Assembly (NCBI RefSeq): GCF_004378355.1
Contig: NZ_SNUB01000006.1
Coordinates: 85,958 to 149,957, forward strand
Direction: 5' to 3'
Length of the DNA: 64,000 nucleotides
Source: Psychromonas algicola
GTDB taxonomy: Bacteria; Pseudomonadota; Gammaproteobacteria; Enterobacterales; Psychromonadaceae
Shown: piece after piece, positions 50,064 through 60,207 of the stretch
How positions within the stretch are numbered: position 1 is the stretch's first letter
Layout of the letters: every line of letters starts with the position of its first letter
Position numbers and translations under genes: made by a program
The notes under the pieces: generated by a model
Seen by the model: only the letters and a program-made list of their open reading frames with translations
The model's database searches: none
Told to the model about the DNA's origin: nothing

Positions 50064-50553
50064 AAAATGTAATCCTTGTTCTAGGTGAACACTTGAATGG
50101 CTTAACAATCTGCTAAAATGAATATTTATTCAAATTAGAGTCATCATTAACATGCTATAAACAGTTGCTATTAAATACCTACTACCACTAGAAACCACGC
50201 TAATTAAGCCATCAAGACATTCCATTTAATAACTATAAAAAACTGATAGTTACTAAGAAAACTCTCTTTCAAAGCGTACTATTGTACTGGTTTATAGCGC
50301 AAAAAGGAAGCAAGGAAGTTAATTCTAGAGAGCAAGGTCATATTTCAGAACGTATCTTTTATAAACCAAGTGATAGCAAAGCGATTAAATAGAAAAATAA
50401 CAGCGAACAAATTTGATTATTTATGCAAAAAAAATGAGTAAAACAATAAAAACAGGAATTAATTCTAACAAACGGAGACAATAAAAATGATCGAAATAGA
50501 AAATCAGTGAAGATAATAAAATAATAAGAAAGGGAATTTAAAAAATAAGAAAA
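50064..50553. other. 490-bp AT-rich gap between oadG and the tRNA cluster
   Basis: It holds the upstream region of oadGAB and the 3' side of the tRNA operon. No ORF with coding character, repeat or convincing terminator recognised on either strand. Confidence 0.5.
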
Positions 50554-50630
50554 TGGTGCGGGTGAAGGGATTCGAACCCCTGACCGCCTGGTTCGTAGCC
50601 AGGTACTCTATCCAGCTGAGCTACACCCGC
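50554..50630 (-). tRNA. tRNA-Arg(ACG), third in transcript
   Basis: 77 nt with encoded CCA. Acceptor GCGGGTG pairs with CACCCGC. The anticodon arm is CCTGG-CTACGAA-CCAGG, so ACG (inosine-34 after TadA action). Identical to the next two copies. Confidence 0.96.
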
Positions 50631-50710
50631 ATAGATGTTTTAACATTATTCGGGATAATATTAACAAGCTCTAAAAACAAAAAAACTTACTGACGTAAGT
50701 TTATAAAGAA

Positions 50711-50787
50711 TGGTGCGGGTGAAGGGATTCGAACCCCTGACCGCCTGGTTCGTAGCCAGGTACTCTATCCAGCTGAGCTACACCCGC
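50711..50787 (-). tRNA. tRNA-Arg(ACG), second in transcript
   Basis: 77 nt, identical to the copies at 50554 and 50851, CCA encoded. Confidence 0.96.
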
Positions 50788-50850
50788 CGCGATATTCTTA
50801 TGTTTTTATTCAATTCTTAAGCTCACCGTCTTTACGTGCAAATAGAAAGA

Positions 50851-50927
50851 TGGTGCGGGTGAAGGGATTCGAACCCCTGACCGCCTGGTTCGTAGCCAGG
50901 TACTCTATCCAGCTGAGCTACACCCGC
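50851..50927 (-). tRNA. tRNA-Arg(ACG), first Arg copy in transcript
   Basis: 77 nt, identical to the other two. Only 18 bp follow the tRNA-Ser end. Confidence 0.96.
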
Positions 50928-50945
50928 TTTAAGAATCTACAAGAA

Positions 50946-51038
50946 TGGCGGAGGAGGAGGGATTCGAACCCTCGAACAGGCTACAAACCCGTTACTCCCT
51001 TAGCAGGGGAGCGCCTTCGGCCACTCGGCCACCCCTCC
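50946..51038 (-). tRNA. tRNA-Ser(GCT)
   Basis: 93 nt with a long variable arm and CCA. The anticodon arm CTCCC-CTGCTAA-GGGAG reads AGC/AGU codons. Promoter-proximal gene of the Ser-Arg-Arg-Arg operon next to csrA, as in E. coli (serV-argVYZQ). Confidence 0.96.
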
Positions 51039-51055
51039 GTCGTCTTGTGGCGCAC

Positions 51056-51083
51056 ATATTACTGTCTTATGAAAACAAGTCAA
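51056..51083 (-). promoter_or_regulatory. Sigma-70 promoter of the tRNA-Ser/Arg operon
   Basis: On the minus strand TTGACT (51078-51083), 16-bp spacer, TAATAT (51056-51061), then a GC-rich GTGCGCC discriminator, 17 bp before the tRNA. Confidence 0.75.
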
Positions 51084-51165
51084 ACATTTTTTAACATGAA
51101 TTTTCTATTTGCCTACTAATCAAGCAAACTGATTAAATTTTCTATCGATAGTTTAAATTTCAGAC

Positions 51166-51190
51166 ATAAAAAAAGAGCGGTTAAGCTCTT
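51166..51190 (-). terminator. Terminator after csrA
   Basis: AAGAGC / GCTCTT stem with a six-base loop, then a T-run of seven on the minus strand, 16 bp past the csrA stop. Confidence 0.85.
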
Positions 51191-51205
51191 CTTTAAAAAC
51201 CGAAG

Positions 51206-51385
51206 TTAATCTTCAGTACTTTTTTCTGCTTGGATACGCATGTAAATCTCTTCACGATGTACTGATACATCTTTGGGAGCATTAACGCCAACCCTTACTT
51301 GATTTCCCTTCACTCCTAATACAGTCACAGTCACGCTGTCACCTATCATCAGAGTTTCGCCAACACGGCGAGTTAAAATTAGCAT
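51206..51385 (-). CDS. csrA: Carbon storage regulator CsrA
   Basis: 59 residues. It begins [16 protein letters not shown], continues with [19 protein letters not shown], and ends in a short charged tail, all canonical. AGGAG lies seven bases before the ATG. It binds GGA motifs in mRNA leaders to control carbon flow, motility and biofilm. Order alaS-lysC-csrA-tRNA-Ser-tRNA-Arg matches Vibrio. Confidence 0.98.
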   Translation of the reverse strand: MLILTRRVGETLMIGDSVTVTVLGVKGNQVRVGVNAPKDVSVHREEIYMRIQAEKSTED

Positions 51386-51478
51386 TCTATGCTCCTAAAA
51401 TATTCCATATAGATCTACACCAGTATGGTTGAGAATTAGATAAATTTCCCTTCCATCACTGATCTAGCCCAACTATTT

Positions 51479-52711
51479 TTATTTTTCTTCTGTCGGTTCA
51501 GATTCTAACTCAAATGCTTTATGTAACGCACGTACAGCTAGTTCTAAATATTTACTATCAACTAACACTGAAATTTTAATTTCAGAAGTTGCGATTTGGT
51601 GAATATTAATACCTTCTTCACCTAAAGTCTCAAACATTTTCTGTGCAACACCAGGATGGTTCCACATACCCACGCCGACGATCGATACTTTTGCGATTTC
51701 GTTATTGCCTTGTACAGAGTCCGCTTTTAGGTTCTCACAAACAACATTTAATAATTTTGTTGCTTGCTCGTAGTCATCACGGTGTACTGTAAAAGTGAAA
51801 TCAGTTTTACCATCACCTAATGTATTTTGCACAATCATATCAACATCGATACTTTCAGCGCCAATAGGCGATAAAATTTGTGCAGCAACGGTTGGTAAAT
51901 CAGGAACACCCGATAACGTTAAACGAGCTTCATCACGATTAAAAGCGATACCAGAAATAACTGGAGATTCCATTTTGTTTTCCTCATAACTAATTAATGT
52001 ACCACCGCCATCTTTAAAACTAGAAAGAACACGTAGTGGCACATTGTACTTCCCTGCAAATTCTACAGAGCGGATCTGTAATACTTTTGCACCTAAGCTT
52101 GCCATTTCTAACATCTCTTCAAAAGTGATGCTATCAAGACGACGCGCATTAGGCTCAACGCGTGGGTCGGTAGTGTAAACACCGTCCACATCAGTGTAAA
52201 TCTGACATTCATCAGCTTTTAATGCCGCTGCAATCGCTACGGCAGAAGTATCACTACCGCCACGTCCTAACGTCGTAATACTGTTATCTTCACTACGACC
52301 TTGGAAACCTGCGATCACAACAACACGTCCCGCTTTAAGATGTTTCTGAATATTATCAGTTTCAACATCTAAAATACGCGCTTTAGAATGGCTACTATCT
52401 GTTTTTAAACGGATTTGGTCACCCGTCATTGAAACAGCTTCAACATCTAAACTGTGTAACGCCATCGACAATAACGCGATAGTCGTTTGCTCACCGGTTG
52501 TTAATAACACATCCATCTCGCGTGGGCTGGGTCTGTCATTAAACTCTTTTGCTAAAGCGATTAAACGATTCGTTTCACCAGACATTGCAGATAAAACCAC
52601 TACAACATCGTTACCTGCGTCTCTTGTTGCTTTAACTTTGTCAGCAACTGCCTTGATTCGTTCAACAGTACCTACTGAAGTACCGCCATATTTCTGAACT
52701 AATAATGCCAT
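51479..52711 (-). CDS. lysC: Aspartate kinase (monofunctional)
   Basis: 410 residues. N-terminal kinase domain with VQKYGGTSVG, GRGGSDTSA and TDVDGVYTTDPR; two ACT domains (~265-400) for feedback control by lysine/threonine. It phosphorylates aspartate for Lys, Met and Thr. It starts 49 bp after alaS ends, so no lysine riboswitch fits between them; the ~410-residue length is that of the Vibrio/Pseudomonas type. Confidence 0.94.
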   Translation of the reverse strand: MALLVQKYGGTSVGTVERIKAVADKVKATRDAGNDVVVVLSAMSGETNRLIALAKEFNDRPSPREMDVLLTTGEQTTIALLSMALHSLDVEAVSMTGDQIRLKTDSSHSKARILDVETDNIQKHLKAGRVVVIAGFQGRSEDNSITTLGRGGSDTSAVAIAAALKADECQIYTDVDGVYTTDPRVEPNARRLDSITFEEMLEMASLGAKVLQIRSVEFAGKYNVPLRVLSSFKDGGGTLISYEENKMESPVISGIAFNRDEARLTLSGVPDLPTVAAQILSPIGAESIDVDMIVQNTLGDGKTDFTFTVHRDDYEQATKLLNVVCENLKADSVQGNNEIAKVSIVGVGMWNHPGVAQKMFETLGEEGINIHQIATSEIKISVLVDSKYLELAVRALHKAFELESEPTEEK

Positions 52712-52760
52712 TTCTTTTACTTTCCCTTTCTATGTTTATTCTTACATAGACACTTAAATC

Positions 52761-55388
52761 TTATAAACGCTCAGCTAACCAAGGTTCAACCAATGCTAAT
52801 GCATCTTTTAATGCTGCAGGATTATTACCACCAGCCATTGCCATATCAGGACGACCACCACCTTTACCGCCAACAGGGATAGCCACTAAATTAACCAAAT
52901 CCCCTGCCTTGACTTTGCTGGTAAGGTCTTTGGTCACACCTGCAATTAAGCTTACTTTGTCACTACCAACCGCAGTAGCTAAGACAACGATGCCCGATTG
53001 CATTTTGTTTTTCATTTCATCAACACTGTCGCGTAATGTTTTAGGATCAATCCCTTCCATATTCGCCACAACTACTTTTACGCCATTAATTTCAATAGCT
53101 TGATCAGTCAGGTTAGAGCCTGCTTCACTTGCTATTTTAGCTTTAAGCTGTGCTAATTCTTTTTCTAGTGCTTTATTGCGATCTAATGTTTGCGATATTT
53201 TTTCACCTAATGAAGCACTATCACCTTTCACTAAATCACAGGCTTTTGAAAACTCATCACGTAAGTTTTGTAATGCGTTACCTGCAGCAGCACCAACAGA
53301 AGCTTCGATACGACGCACACCTGCCGCCGTTCCAGCTTCAGAAGTAATAAGAAACAAGCCCATATCACCAGTACGTTGCGTATGAGTACCACCACATAAT
53401 TCAACTGAGAAATCACCCATTTGAACAACGCGCACCATGTCATCGTATTTTTCACCAAACAATGCCATTGCACCGTTTGTTTTTGCTTCTTCGATATCCA
53501 TTAACTTAGTAACGACTTCAAAGTTATCGCGGATCGCTTGGTTCACTAAATAATTCACTTTGTTCAATGACTCAGGTGAAACCGCTTCAAAATGTGAGAA
53601 GTCGAAACGTAGTTTTTCAGCATCACATAAAGAGCCTTTCTGCGTTACATGCTCACCTAATACTTTACGTAAAGCAGCATGTAACAAATGCGTAGCAGAG
53701 TGATGTAATGCAATTGATTGACGACGTTCAGCTTCAACAGCGGCATCGACTTTATCATTCACTAATAAAGTACCAGTGCGTAAGTAACCAATATGTAAGA
53801 ATGCGTCGCCTGATTTTTTAGTATCAGTCACAACAAATTCGCCATTACTGAACTGTAAAGTTCCCGTATCACCCACTTGACCACCTGATTCAGCATAGAA
53901 TGGCGTTTGCGCAAGAATCACTTGTGCATTATCACCTTCAGCCAAACTAGTAACCAACTCACCTTCTTTAATTAATGTGGTGATTGTTGAAGAACCTGTT
54001 AACGATTGGTAACCAATGAATTCAGTTTTACCTTCAACTTTTAATACGTCGTTATAGTCTTTACCGAAGTTATTTGCTTGTTGAGCGCGAGTACGTTGCT
54101 CTTGCATTGCGGCATCAAACCCATCTTGGTCGATAGTTAATTCGCGTTCACGCGCAATATCAGCGGTTAAATCCGCAGGGAAACCATAGGTATCGTAAAG
54201 TTTGAAAACAACATCACCCGGTAAAATTGAACCCTGTAAAGATTCCAATTCATTATCAAGGATCTGTAATCCACGCTCTAGTGTTTTACCAAATTGCTCT
54301 TCTTCTAAACGTAGAATTTTTTCAACAAATTCACGTTGTTTCTCAAGCTCAGGGTAAGCATCGCCCATTTGCTTGATAAGCTCTTCATAAACACGGTAAA
54401 AGAAAACATCTTTCGCACCTAATTTATGACCGTGACGAACCGCACGACGAATAATACGACGTAATACATAACCCCGTCCTTCATTCGATGGCATCACACC
54501 ATCACAAATTAAGAAGCCACATGAACGGATATGATCTGCTACTACGCGTAATGATTTATCTTGTAAATCTTTTGCGCCAGTAACGTCAGCCACTTTTTTG
54601 ATCAAACCTTGGAACAGATCGATATCGTAATTAGAGTGACCATTTTGAATGATCGCAGAAATACGCTCTAATCCCATACCTGTATCAATAGACGGATTCG
54701 GTAAGTTTTCCATGGTGCCGTCGCTATTGCGATTAAACTGCATGAAAACGATATTCCAGATTTCAATAAAACGGTCACCATCTTCTTCAGGTGATCCTGG
54801 AGGACCGCCCCAAATATGCGCACCGTGATCGTAAAAGATTTCAGAACAAGGACCACAAGGACCCGTATCACCCATTGACCAGAAATTATCTGACTCAAAT
54901 TTCTTCTCTGGTGATTTATCACCTATGCGAATAATTTTTTCTTCTGGTACACCAATTTTATTGGCCCATAATGAAAACGCTTCATCATCACTTTCATAAA
55001 CCGTTACTAGCAATTTTTCTTTTGGTATTTTTAAAACGTCAGTTAAATATTCCCATGCAAAACTAATAGCATCTTCTTTGAAGTAATCACCAAAACTAAA
55101 GTTACCTAGCATTTCAAAGAAAGTATGGTGACGGGCTGTATAACCTACGTTATCTAAATCGTTATGTTTACCACCGGCTCGAACACAACGCTGACTTGAT
55201 GTCGCACGCGTATAGCTTCTTTTTTCAGAACCTAGAAAAGTATCTTTAAACTGGTTCATACCTGCATTGGTAAATAGCAGCGTCGGGTCATTCTCAGGTA
55301 CTAATGAACTACTGCTCACAGTCTGATGCCCTTTCTTACCAAAGAAATCCATAAATCCTTGGCGAATATCAGAGGTCGATTTAGTCAT
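52761..55388 (-). CDS. alaS: Alanyl-tRNA synthetase
   Basis: 875 residues from ATG 55388 (E. coli 876); an earlier in-frame ATG at 55400 would add four residues, but the GGAA spacing favours this one. Class II aminoacylation domain at the N-terminus ([18 protein letters not shown]-type FYDHG), an editing domain with [11 protein letters not shown] and [10 protein letters not shown] zinc ligands, and the C-terminal DHHA1 region ([11 protein letters not shown]). It charges tRNA-Ala. Confidence 0.98.
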   Translation of the reverse strand: MTKSTSDIRQGFMDFFGKKGHQTVSSSSLVPENDPTLLFTNAGMNQFKDTFLGSEKRSYTRATSSQRCVRAGGKHNDLDNVGYTARHHTFFEMLGNFSFGDYFKEDAISFAWEYLTDVLKIPKEKLLVTVYESDDEAFSLWANKIGVPEEKIIRIGDKSPEKKFESDNFWSMGDTGPCGPCSEIFYDHGAHIWGGPPGSPEEDGDRFIEIWNIVFMQFNRNSDGTMENLPNPSIDTGMGLERISAIIQNGHSNYDIDLFQGLIKKVADVTGAKDLQDKSLRVVADHIRSCGFLICDGVMPSNEGRGYVLRRIIRRAVRHGHKLGAKDVFFYRVYEELIKQMGDAYPELEKQREFVEKILRLEEEQFGKTLERGLQILDNELESLQGSILPGDVVFKLYDTYGFPADLTADIARERELTIDQDGFDAAMQEQRTRAQQANNFGKDYNDVLKVEGKTEFIGYQSLTGSSTITTLIKEGELVTSLAEGDNAQVILAQTPFYAESGGQVGDTGTLQFSNGEFVVTDTKKSGDAFLHIGYLRTGTLLVNDKVDAAVEAERRQSIALHHSATHLLHAALRKVLGEHVTQKGSLCDAEKLRFDFSHFEAVSPESLNKVNYLVNQAIRDNFEVVTKLMDIEEAKTNGAMALFGEKYDDMVRVVQMGDFSVELCGGTHTQRTGDMGLFLITSEAGTAAGVRRIEASVGAAAGNALQNLRDEFSKACDLVKGDSASLGEKISQTLDRNKALEKELAQLKAKIASEAGSNLTDQAIEINGVKVVVANMEGIDPKTLRDSVDEMKNKMQSGIVVLATAVGSDKVSLIAGVTKDLTSKVKAGDLVNLVAIPVGGKGGGRPDMAMAGGNNPAALKDALALVEPWLAERL

Positions 55389-55671
55389 GATATATTCCAT
55401 GTAAAAGTGTCGATTTAGGCCAACTTAAAACGTAGAAATTTAAGGGCTAAATTAGGTGAAAAACAAATGGTGGCTAATATAGCATGTCACTTGTTGTGGA
55501 TAAAGTAGCTATAGGAAGGCAATTGCAATAAATTATTCATTTAGATTTGTTTTTAGGAATAATAGTTAATGAATTCATGAAAAGTAGAAGAGATGAGCGC
55601 TAAAACCCAAAAACGATGAAAAACAAGTTTAAGGCAATTTAGCTAATTCACCTTAAACTTAAAAGAAAATA

Positions 55672-56514
55672 TTACTCAGCCACTAGCGTTTCAATACGAT
55701 AACTTCCTTCACCATTCAGCCCTAAATTTTCAGCTAAAAACGGTAAGCTATGTTGCATTTCTTTTTGCAGTGTCCAAGGTGGATTAATGACAATCATACC
55801 GCTTGAGGTCATCCCTCTTTCTTCTTTGTCTGCTTCAATCGCTAATTCAAATAACTGAATGTTTTTAATGCCAGAGGCTTTTAACGATCTTTCCATTTTA
55901 GAAATAAGCGTACGTTTTACAACGGGATACCATAATGCATAAGTGCCAGTAGCAAAACGACGATGTGCAGCAATTAAAGTATCAACCACTTCATCGTATT
56001 CTGTTTTAATCTCATAGGAAGGATCAATCAACACTAAACCACGACGTTCTTTCGGTGGCATATTTGCGATCAAACCTTGCAAACCATCTGCTTTAGCCAT
56101 TTTAATACTACGATCACCTGAAAAGTTCTCGCGCATATTAGTGAACTCATTAGGATGTAATTCAAATAAAAACATGCGGTCATCATCACGACGCATTTGG
56201 TTACAAATCATCGGCGAACCAGGATACAAGCGTAACGCACCTTCACCATTAAAGGCTTTCACTTGTTGCATATAACGCGCAACGGGTACTGGCAGGTTCT
56301 TTAAATCCCATAATGCAGCAATCCCATTATTAAACTCTCCCGTTTTCAAAGACTGAGCAGAATCTAATTGATACGCACCACAACCAGAATGGGTATCTAA
56401 ATAACAAAAAGCTTTATCTTTTTGTAATAGGTAATCAAGAATTGAGGTTAATACAGTATGTTTTAAAACATCTGCAAAATTCCCTGCATGATATGAATGG
56501 CGGTAACTCAGCAC
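55672..56514 (-). CDS. rlmJ: 23S rRNA (adenine-2030-N6)-methyltransferase
   Basis: 280 residues. YRHSYHAGNFADVLKH at the start, PGSP, and the catalytic NPPW-like DPSYE block are characteristic. It makes m6A2030. A 283-bp gap separates it from alaS, in which I recognise nothing. It is divergent from the MFS gene. Confidence 0.95.
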   Translation of the reverse strand: MLSYRHSYHAGNFADVLKHTVLTSILDYLLQKDKAFCYLDTHSGCGAYQLDSAQSLKTGEFNNGIAALWDLKNLPVPVARYMQQVKAFNGEGALRLYPGSPMICNQMRRDDDRMFLFELHPNEFTNMRENFSGDRSIKMAKADGLQGLIANMPPKERRGLVLIDPSYEIKTEYDEVVDTLIAAHRRFATGTYALWYPVVKRTLISKMERSLKASGIKNIQLFELAIEADKEERGMTSSGMIVINPPWTLQKEMQHSLPFLAENLGLNGEGSYRIETLVAE

Positions 56515-56660
56515 AAAAACTCCAAAGATTAAATAAATAACCCGCGTAGTATAAAGCCTTTATAACGCTATTGCGCTAAAAAAGATGCCCAGAAATAATT
56601 AGTAGCATGTTATTATCCGCCTCCACTTTTATCATCTTGCTTTTAAGAAACGGAATGTCC

Positions 56661-58028
56661 ATGTATTCAGATACACTCAATCCTTTTGAAAAACGAACCG
56701 CTATCTCGTTATCCTTGGTTTTTGCATTACGCATGCTAGGCCTGTTTATGATCATGCCAGTCTTCGCTATTTACGGGCAAGATCTCGTCGGTTACTCACC
56801 ATTATGGGTTGGCTTTGCCATTGGTGCATACGGATTAACTCAAGCATTATTACAAATTCCAGCGGGCATGTTGTCTGATAAAATTGGTCGTCGCCCGGTG
56901 ATCTACGGTGGTTTAATCTTATTTGCATTAGGTAGCCTTGTGGCTGGTTTTTCTGACTCAGTCTATGGCGTTACTTTTGGTCGGGCATTACAAGGTACAG
57001 GTGCGATTGCCAGTGCAATTTTAGCCTTAGCGGCCGATGTAACACGTGAACAACAACGCTCAAAAGCCATGGGAATGATAGGCGTCAGTATCGGTTTAGC
57101 CTTTGCGCTTTCAATGGTTATAGGCCCTGTTTTAGCACCTTTCATTGGGTTGCAAGGTTTGTTTTTTATTACTGCTGCTGGCGCCTTAGTGGGCATTTTT
57201 ATCGTGCGTTTTTTAGTACCTAATGTAGTAAATAAAGCGCCTCGTGGTGAAACCGTTGCCATTCCATCTATGATCAAAAATCTAGCCAAACAACCGCAGC
57301 TATTACGTTTAAACCTAGGGATCTTTATATTACATCTTTCATTAACGGCGATTTTTGTCACCCTGCCAATTCAATTAATAGAAATGCACTTGACGGCGGA
57401 TCAACATTGGAAGATCTATCTCCCCGCTTTATTAGCTTCATTTTTATTAATTATTCCGATGTTGATCATGGCATCAAAAAAGCAAAAAAATAAACACTTC
57501 TACCTATTTTCAATATTATTAATGGCGGCTAGTTTAATTGCCATGGCATTGACACAAGACTCCATCATTTTGATGTTTATCGTTATGTTGTTGTTTTTTA
57601 CTGCCTTTAACTTTTTAGAGGCTTCATTGCCTGCTTTTATTTCAATGCTTGCTCCAGCAGGCACCAAAGGCACTGCTATGGGGATCTACAGTACGCATCA
57701 ATTTTTAGGTGCATTTTTTGGTGGCATTTTGGGTGGGTTATCCTATAAACTAATAGGCAGTAGCGGTTTATTTTTATGCCTAGCTGGCTTGATGGTAATT
57801 TGGTTTGTACTATCTTTAGGTATGCATAATCCAAGTAAGATCCGTACTTTCACGTTTTCAGCAGCAATAGAAGACGAACAAAAAGCGAATCTACTCAGTA
57901 ACCAATTAGTCGCATTACAAGGCGCACTGGAAGTCGTGGTCATTGCAGCAGAGCAGATAGTTTATATCAAAGCCAACACACAGATTTTCAAACAACAAGA
58001 AGCGCAACACATTCTAGATGCTAACTAA
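56661..58028 (+). CDS. YajR-like MFS transporter with C-terminal YAM domain
   Basis: 455 residues from ATG 56661, which has GGA six bases upstream; ATGs at 56607 and 56655 are possible but less well placed. Twelve hydrophobic segments with the MFS motif A (GMLSDKIGRRPV) between TM2 and TM3 and RMLGLFMIMPV in TM1. The last ~60 residues form a small ferredoxin-like domain as in YajR. It is a proton-driven drug or metabolite exporter of unknown substrate. It lies 52 bp before ssb; in relatives uvrA is often the divergent neighbour, here rlmJ. Confidence 0.88.
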   Translation: MYSDTLNPFEKRTAISLSLVFALRMLGLFMIMPVFAIYGQDLVGYSPLWVGFAIGAYGLTQALLQIPAGMLSDKIGRRPVIYGGLILFALGSLVAGFSDSVYGVTFGRALQGTGAIASAILALAADVTREQQRSKAMGMIGVSIGLAFALSMVIGPVLAPFIGLQGLFFITAAGALVGIFIVRFLVPNVVNKAPRGETVAIPSMIKNLAKQPQLLRLNLGIFILHLSLTAIFVTLPIQLIEMHLTADQHWKIYLPALLASFLLIIPMLIMASKKQKNKHFYLFSILLMAASLIAMALTQDSIILMFIVMLLFFTAFNFLEASLPAFISMLAPAGTKGTAMGIYSTHQFLGAFFGGILGGLSYKLIGSSGLFLCLAGLMVIWFVLSLGMHNPSKIRTFTFSAAIEDEQKANLLSNQLVALQGALEVVVIAAEQIVYIKANTQIFKQQEAQHILDAN

Positions 58029-58080
58029 TTTGTTATCATCCATATTCAAATAAATAAGTCGATAAAGCGGAGCAAAAAAC

Positions 58081-58761
58081 ATGTTTAACCGTAGTGTAAA
58101 CAAAGTAGTCCTAGTAGGTAACCTAGGCAAAGATCCTGAAATGCGTTACACCCAAAATGGTGGCGCGGTTGCTAACTTTTCTATCGCAACGACTGAAAGC
58201 TGGAAAAACAAGCAAACAGGCGAGTACGAAAACAAATCTGAATGGCACAACATTGTTGTTTTCGGTAAATTCGGCGAAATGGTAGGCCAGTACCTTAAAA
58301 AAGGTGCAAAAGTTTACGTTGAAGGTAAATTACAAACCAATAAATGGCAGGGTCAAGACGGTCAAGATCGTTACAAAACTGAAATCATTGCTAACGATAT
58401 TCAAATGCTAGACGCACGTACAGCAGGTCAAGGCCAAGGACAATCATTCCAGCCACAAACACCTGCAGCACCACAGTCAGGCGGCTACCAGAACCAAGGT
58501 CAGAATCAAGCGGCTCCACAACAAGCACCAGCACAACAGTCTTGGGGTAATGCACCACAAACGCCGCCAGCACAACAAGCTGCGCCACAAATGGCACCTG
58601 CTTATCAGCCACAACAAGCGCCGCAACCAACTCAACAAGCTGCGCCTCAGCAGGCACCAGCTCAACAACAACGTCCAGCAGCACCACAAGCTCAACCGCA
58701 ACAAGCCCCAGCGGCATTTAATGAGCCATCAATGGATTTTGATGATGATATCCCGTTCTAG
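58081..58761 (+). CDS. ssb: Single-stranded DNA-binding protein
   Basis: 226 residues. The OB fold (1-~112) begins [14 protein letters not shown]; a long Gln/Pro/Ala-rich linker (~115-212) is longer than in E. coli (178 total). The acidic tip MDFDDDIPF, which binds repair and replication partners, is intact. Strong terminator after it. Confidence 0.97.
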   Translation: MFNRSVNKVVLVGNLGKDPEMRYTQNGGAVANFSIATTESWKNKQTGEYENKSEWHNIVVFGKFGEMVGQYLKKGAKVYVEGKLQTNKWQGQDGQDRYKTEIIANDIQMLDARTAGQGQGQSFQPQTPAAPQSGGYQNQGQNQAAPQQAPAQQSWGNAPQTPPAQQAAPQMAPAYQPQQAPQPTQQAAPQQAPAQQQRPAAPQAQPQQAPAAFNEPSMDFDDDIPF

Positions 58762-58820
58762 GAATGAGGTATCTTTTTGAGTGAGCGGTTTAATAGCAGT
58801 TTACTAAATAAAGAACAGTT

Positions 58821-58850
58821 AAAAACCTAGCGATGCTAGGTTTTTTTATA
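58821..58850 (+). terminator. Rho-independent terminator after ssb
   Basis: 11-bp perfect stem AAAAACCTAGC / GCTAGGTTTTT with a three-base loop and T-run. Confidence 0.92.
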
Positions 58851-59052
58851 TCTGAAGTTTGTTGAGTTGATTTTGGGGCGTGGGATTTATCCTGCCTTTT
58901 TTACTCATAACTAATTACTTTTAAGGTTCGTCTACGCTCGTCGGATCTTCTCGATGATGATTAACATTGATTTCGCCCTGTCGGCGACTTTACTTTTTCT
59001 TGGTCAGAAGAAGCTTTTTACCACAACACGCAAAAAGACTGACACCGAATCG

Positions 59053-59109
59053 CTTTCTAATCCAATCAATAACTCCCTTTCTGATCCAATCAATAACTCC
59101 CTTTCTGAT
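59053..59109. repeat. 24-bp tandem direct repeat
   Basis: Two copies of ATCCAATCAATAACTCCCTTTCTG (first 59060-59083, second 59084-59107), flanked by partial matches on both sides. It lies in the 615-bp non-coding stretch between ssb and the DapF-like gene (58762-59376). Confidence 0.85.
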
Positions 59110-59117
59110 CGCACCAG

Positions 59118-59173
59118 TTCATACGGCACATCCATGTGCCGAATGAACTTACAGCAAACGTCCTGTTTGCTGT
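59118..59173. repeat. Two adjacent hairpins in the ssb-dapF-like gap
   Basis: A 13-bp stem (one mismatch) around CGGCACA-TCCA-TGTGCCG (59118-59147) is followed by a 9-bp perfect stem ACAGCAAAC / GTTTGCTGT (59151-59173). Paired hairpins like these are typical of REP/MITE-like dispersed elements. Elsewhere in this gap a shorter inverted repeat TTCCGT/ACGGAA sits at 59316-59342. I cannot tell which element family it is. Confidence 0.65.
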
Positions 59174-59376
59174 TGCTGAAAGTGATTAATTGCTTGGGAA
59201 AGCTCAACGGTGAGGATGTCGTAGCCACATTGAGTAAGGTTTTATGTTTTTATTTAATCGCTTGATTTAATGCTTCATTACACTAAAGTAACACCTAATT
59301 TATCAAATTAAACTATTCCGTCTTTCCACCGTAAATACGGAACAATTCGGCTTAATTATGCTATTAGAGTGACCAT

Positions 59377-60207
59377 ATGAAATTCAGCAAGTATCACGCT
59401 TTGGGGAATGACTACATAGTTATTGATCCTAAGAATTTAAATGAACAACTTTCAGAATCTAATATTAAAGCAATATGTGATCGTCACTTTGGTATAGGCT
59501 CTGATGGTATTCTGTATGGCCCTGAAGAAAGCAATGGCTGTAATTTCTCTCTTAGGATATTTAACCCTGATTCAAGCGAAGCAGAAAAAAGCGGCAATGG
59601 GTTACGTATTTTTTCAAGATATTTATGGGATCAGTCTTTAGTTTCATATGATGAATTTACCATCCAAACAAAAGGCGGAGTTGTAAGTTCAACGGTAGGT
59701 GATAAAGGTCTCTCAGTATCAGTAGGGATGGGTAAAGTACGTTTTACGCATGAACCAACAGGAGAGCCTAAACCTAGCCCTGAAACCATAAATATCAAAG
59801 GAAAAGAGTTTACTTATTATCAGGCTAATGTTGGTAATCCACATTGTGTTATTTTACTTGATGAAATCAGCTCCGCTTTTGCCATAGAATACGGCAGTAT
59901 AATTGAAAATGATTCAAGGTTTTCCAATCGAACTAATGTGCAATTTGTAAAAGTCCTTAATGATGCATCTATCCAGATAGAAATCTGGGAACGCGGGGCT
60001 GGTTATACTCTTGCCTCTGGTTCAAGCAGTACCGCAGCGGCTTCAGTTGCACACGCATTAGGGCTTTGTGGCTCTAATATCAGTGTCCATATGCCCGGTG
60101 GTATTATTAATATAAAATTGAATAAACAGTTTTTCGCCACGATGACTGGGGATGTCCGTCATATTTGTGAAGGCGACATTTCTAGTGAGGCGTTAAGTTC
60201 ACTCTAA
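59377..60207 (+). CDS. Diaminopimelate epimerase-like protein with both catalytic Cys replaced by Ser
   Basis: 276 residues, DapF fold throughout: YHALGNDYIVID at the start, NPDSSEAEKSGNG (~63-75), VGNPHCV (~152), NRTNVQF (~184) and WERGAGYTLASGSSS (~204-218). In true DapF the two catalytic residues are Cys in the QCGNG and ACGSG motifs; here they are Ser72 (AGC) and Ser214 (TCT). So it is a paralogue unlikely to be a normal two-Cys racemase. The substrate-binding Asn and Glu/Arg positions remain, so an amino-acid-like ligand is plausible. It stands alone, with no lysA or cyaY beside it, inside a repeat-bearing stretch, which hints at acquisition. GAGTGA precedes the ATG. Confidence 0.85.
   Translation: MKFSKYHALGNDYIVIDPKNLNEQLSESNIKAICDRHFGIGSDGILYGPEESNGCNFSLRIFNPDSSEAEKSGNGLRIFSRYLWDQSLVSYDEFTIQTKGGVVSSTVGDKGLSVSVGMGKVRFTHEPTGEPKPSPETINIKGKEFTYYQANVGNPHCVILLDEISSAFAIEYGSIIENDSRFSNRTNVQFVKVLNDASIQIEIWERGAGYTLASGSSSTAAASVAHALGLCGSNISVHMPGGIINIKLNKQFFATMTGDVRHICEGDISSEALSSL

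Noticed and set aside
50850..51119. Plus-strand ORF of 89 codons across the tRNA-Arg and tRNA-Ser genes
   Set aside because: It is the antisense of two tRNA genes and reads as the well-known spurious RRDSNPR-type protein; not a real gene.
52712..52760. Lysine riboswitch before lysC
   Set aside because: Only 49 bp separate alaS and lysC, too short for the ~170-nt aptamer.
58391..58780. Long open frames on both strands over the ssb linker
   Set aside because: They are frame shadows of the Gln/Pro/Ala-rich codon repeats in ssb; ssb itself explains the region.
59004..59228. Minus-strand 74-codon ORF in the repeat-bearing gap
   Set aside because: It is built from the 24-bp tandem repeat and hairpins, lacks a ribosome site, and is better explained as repeat DNA.
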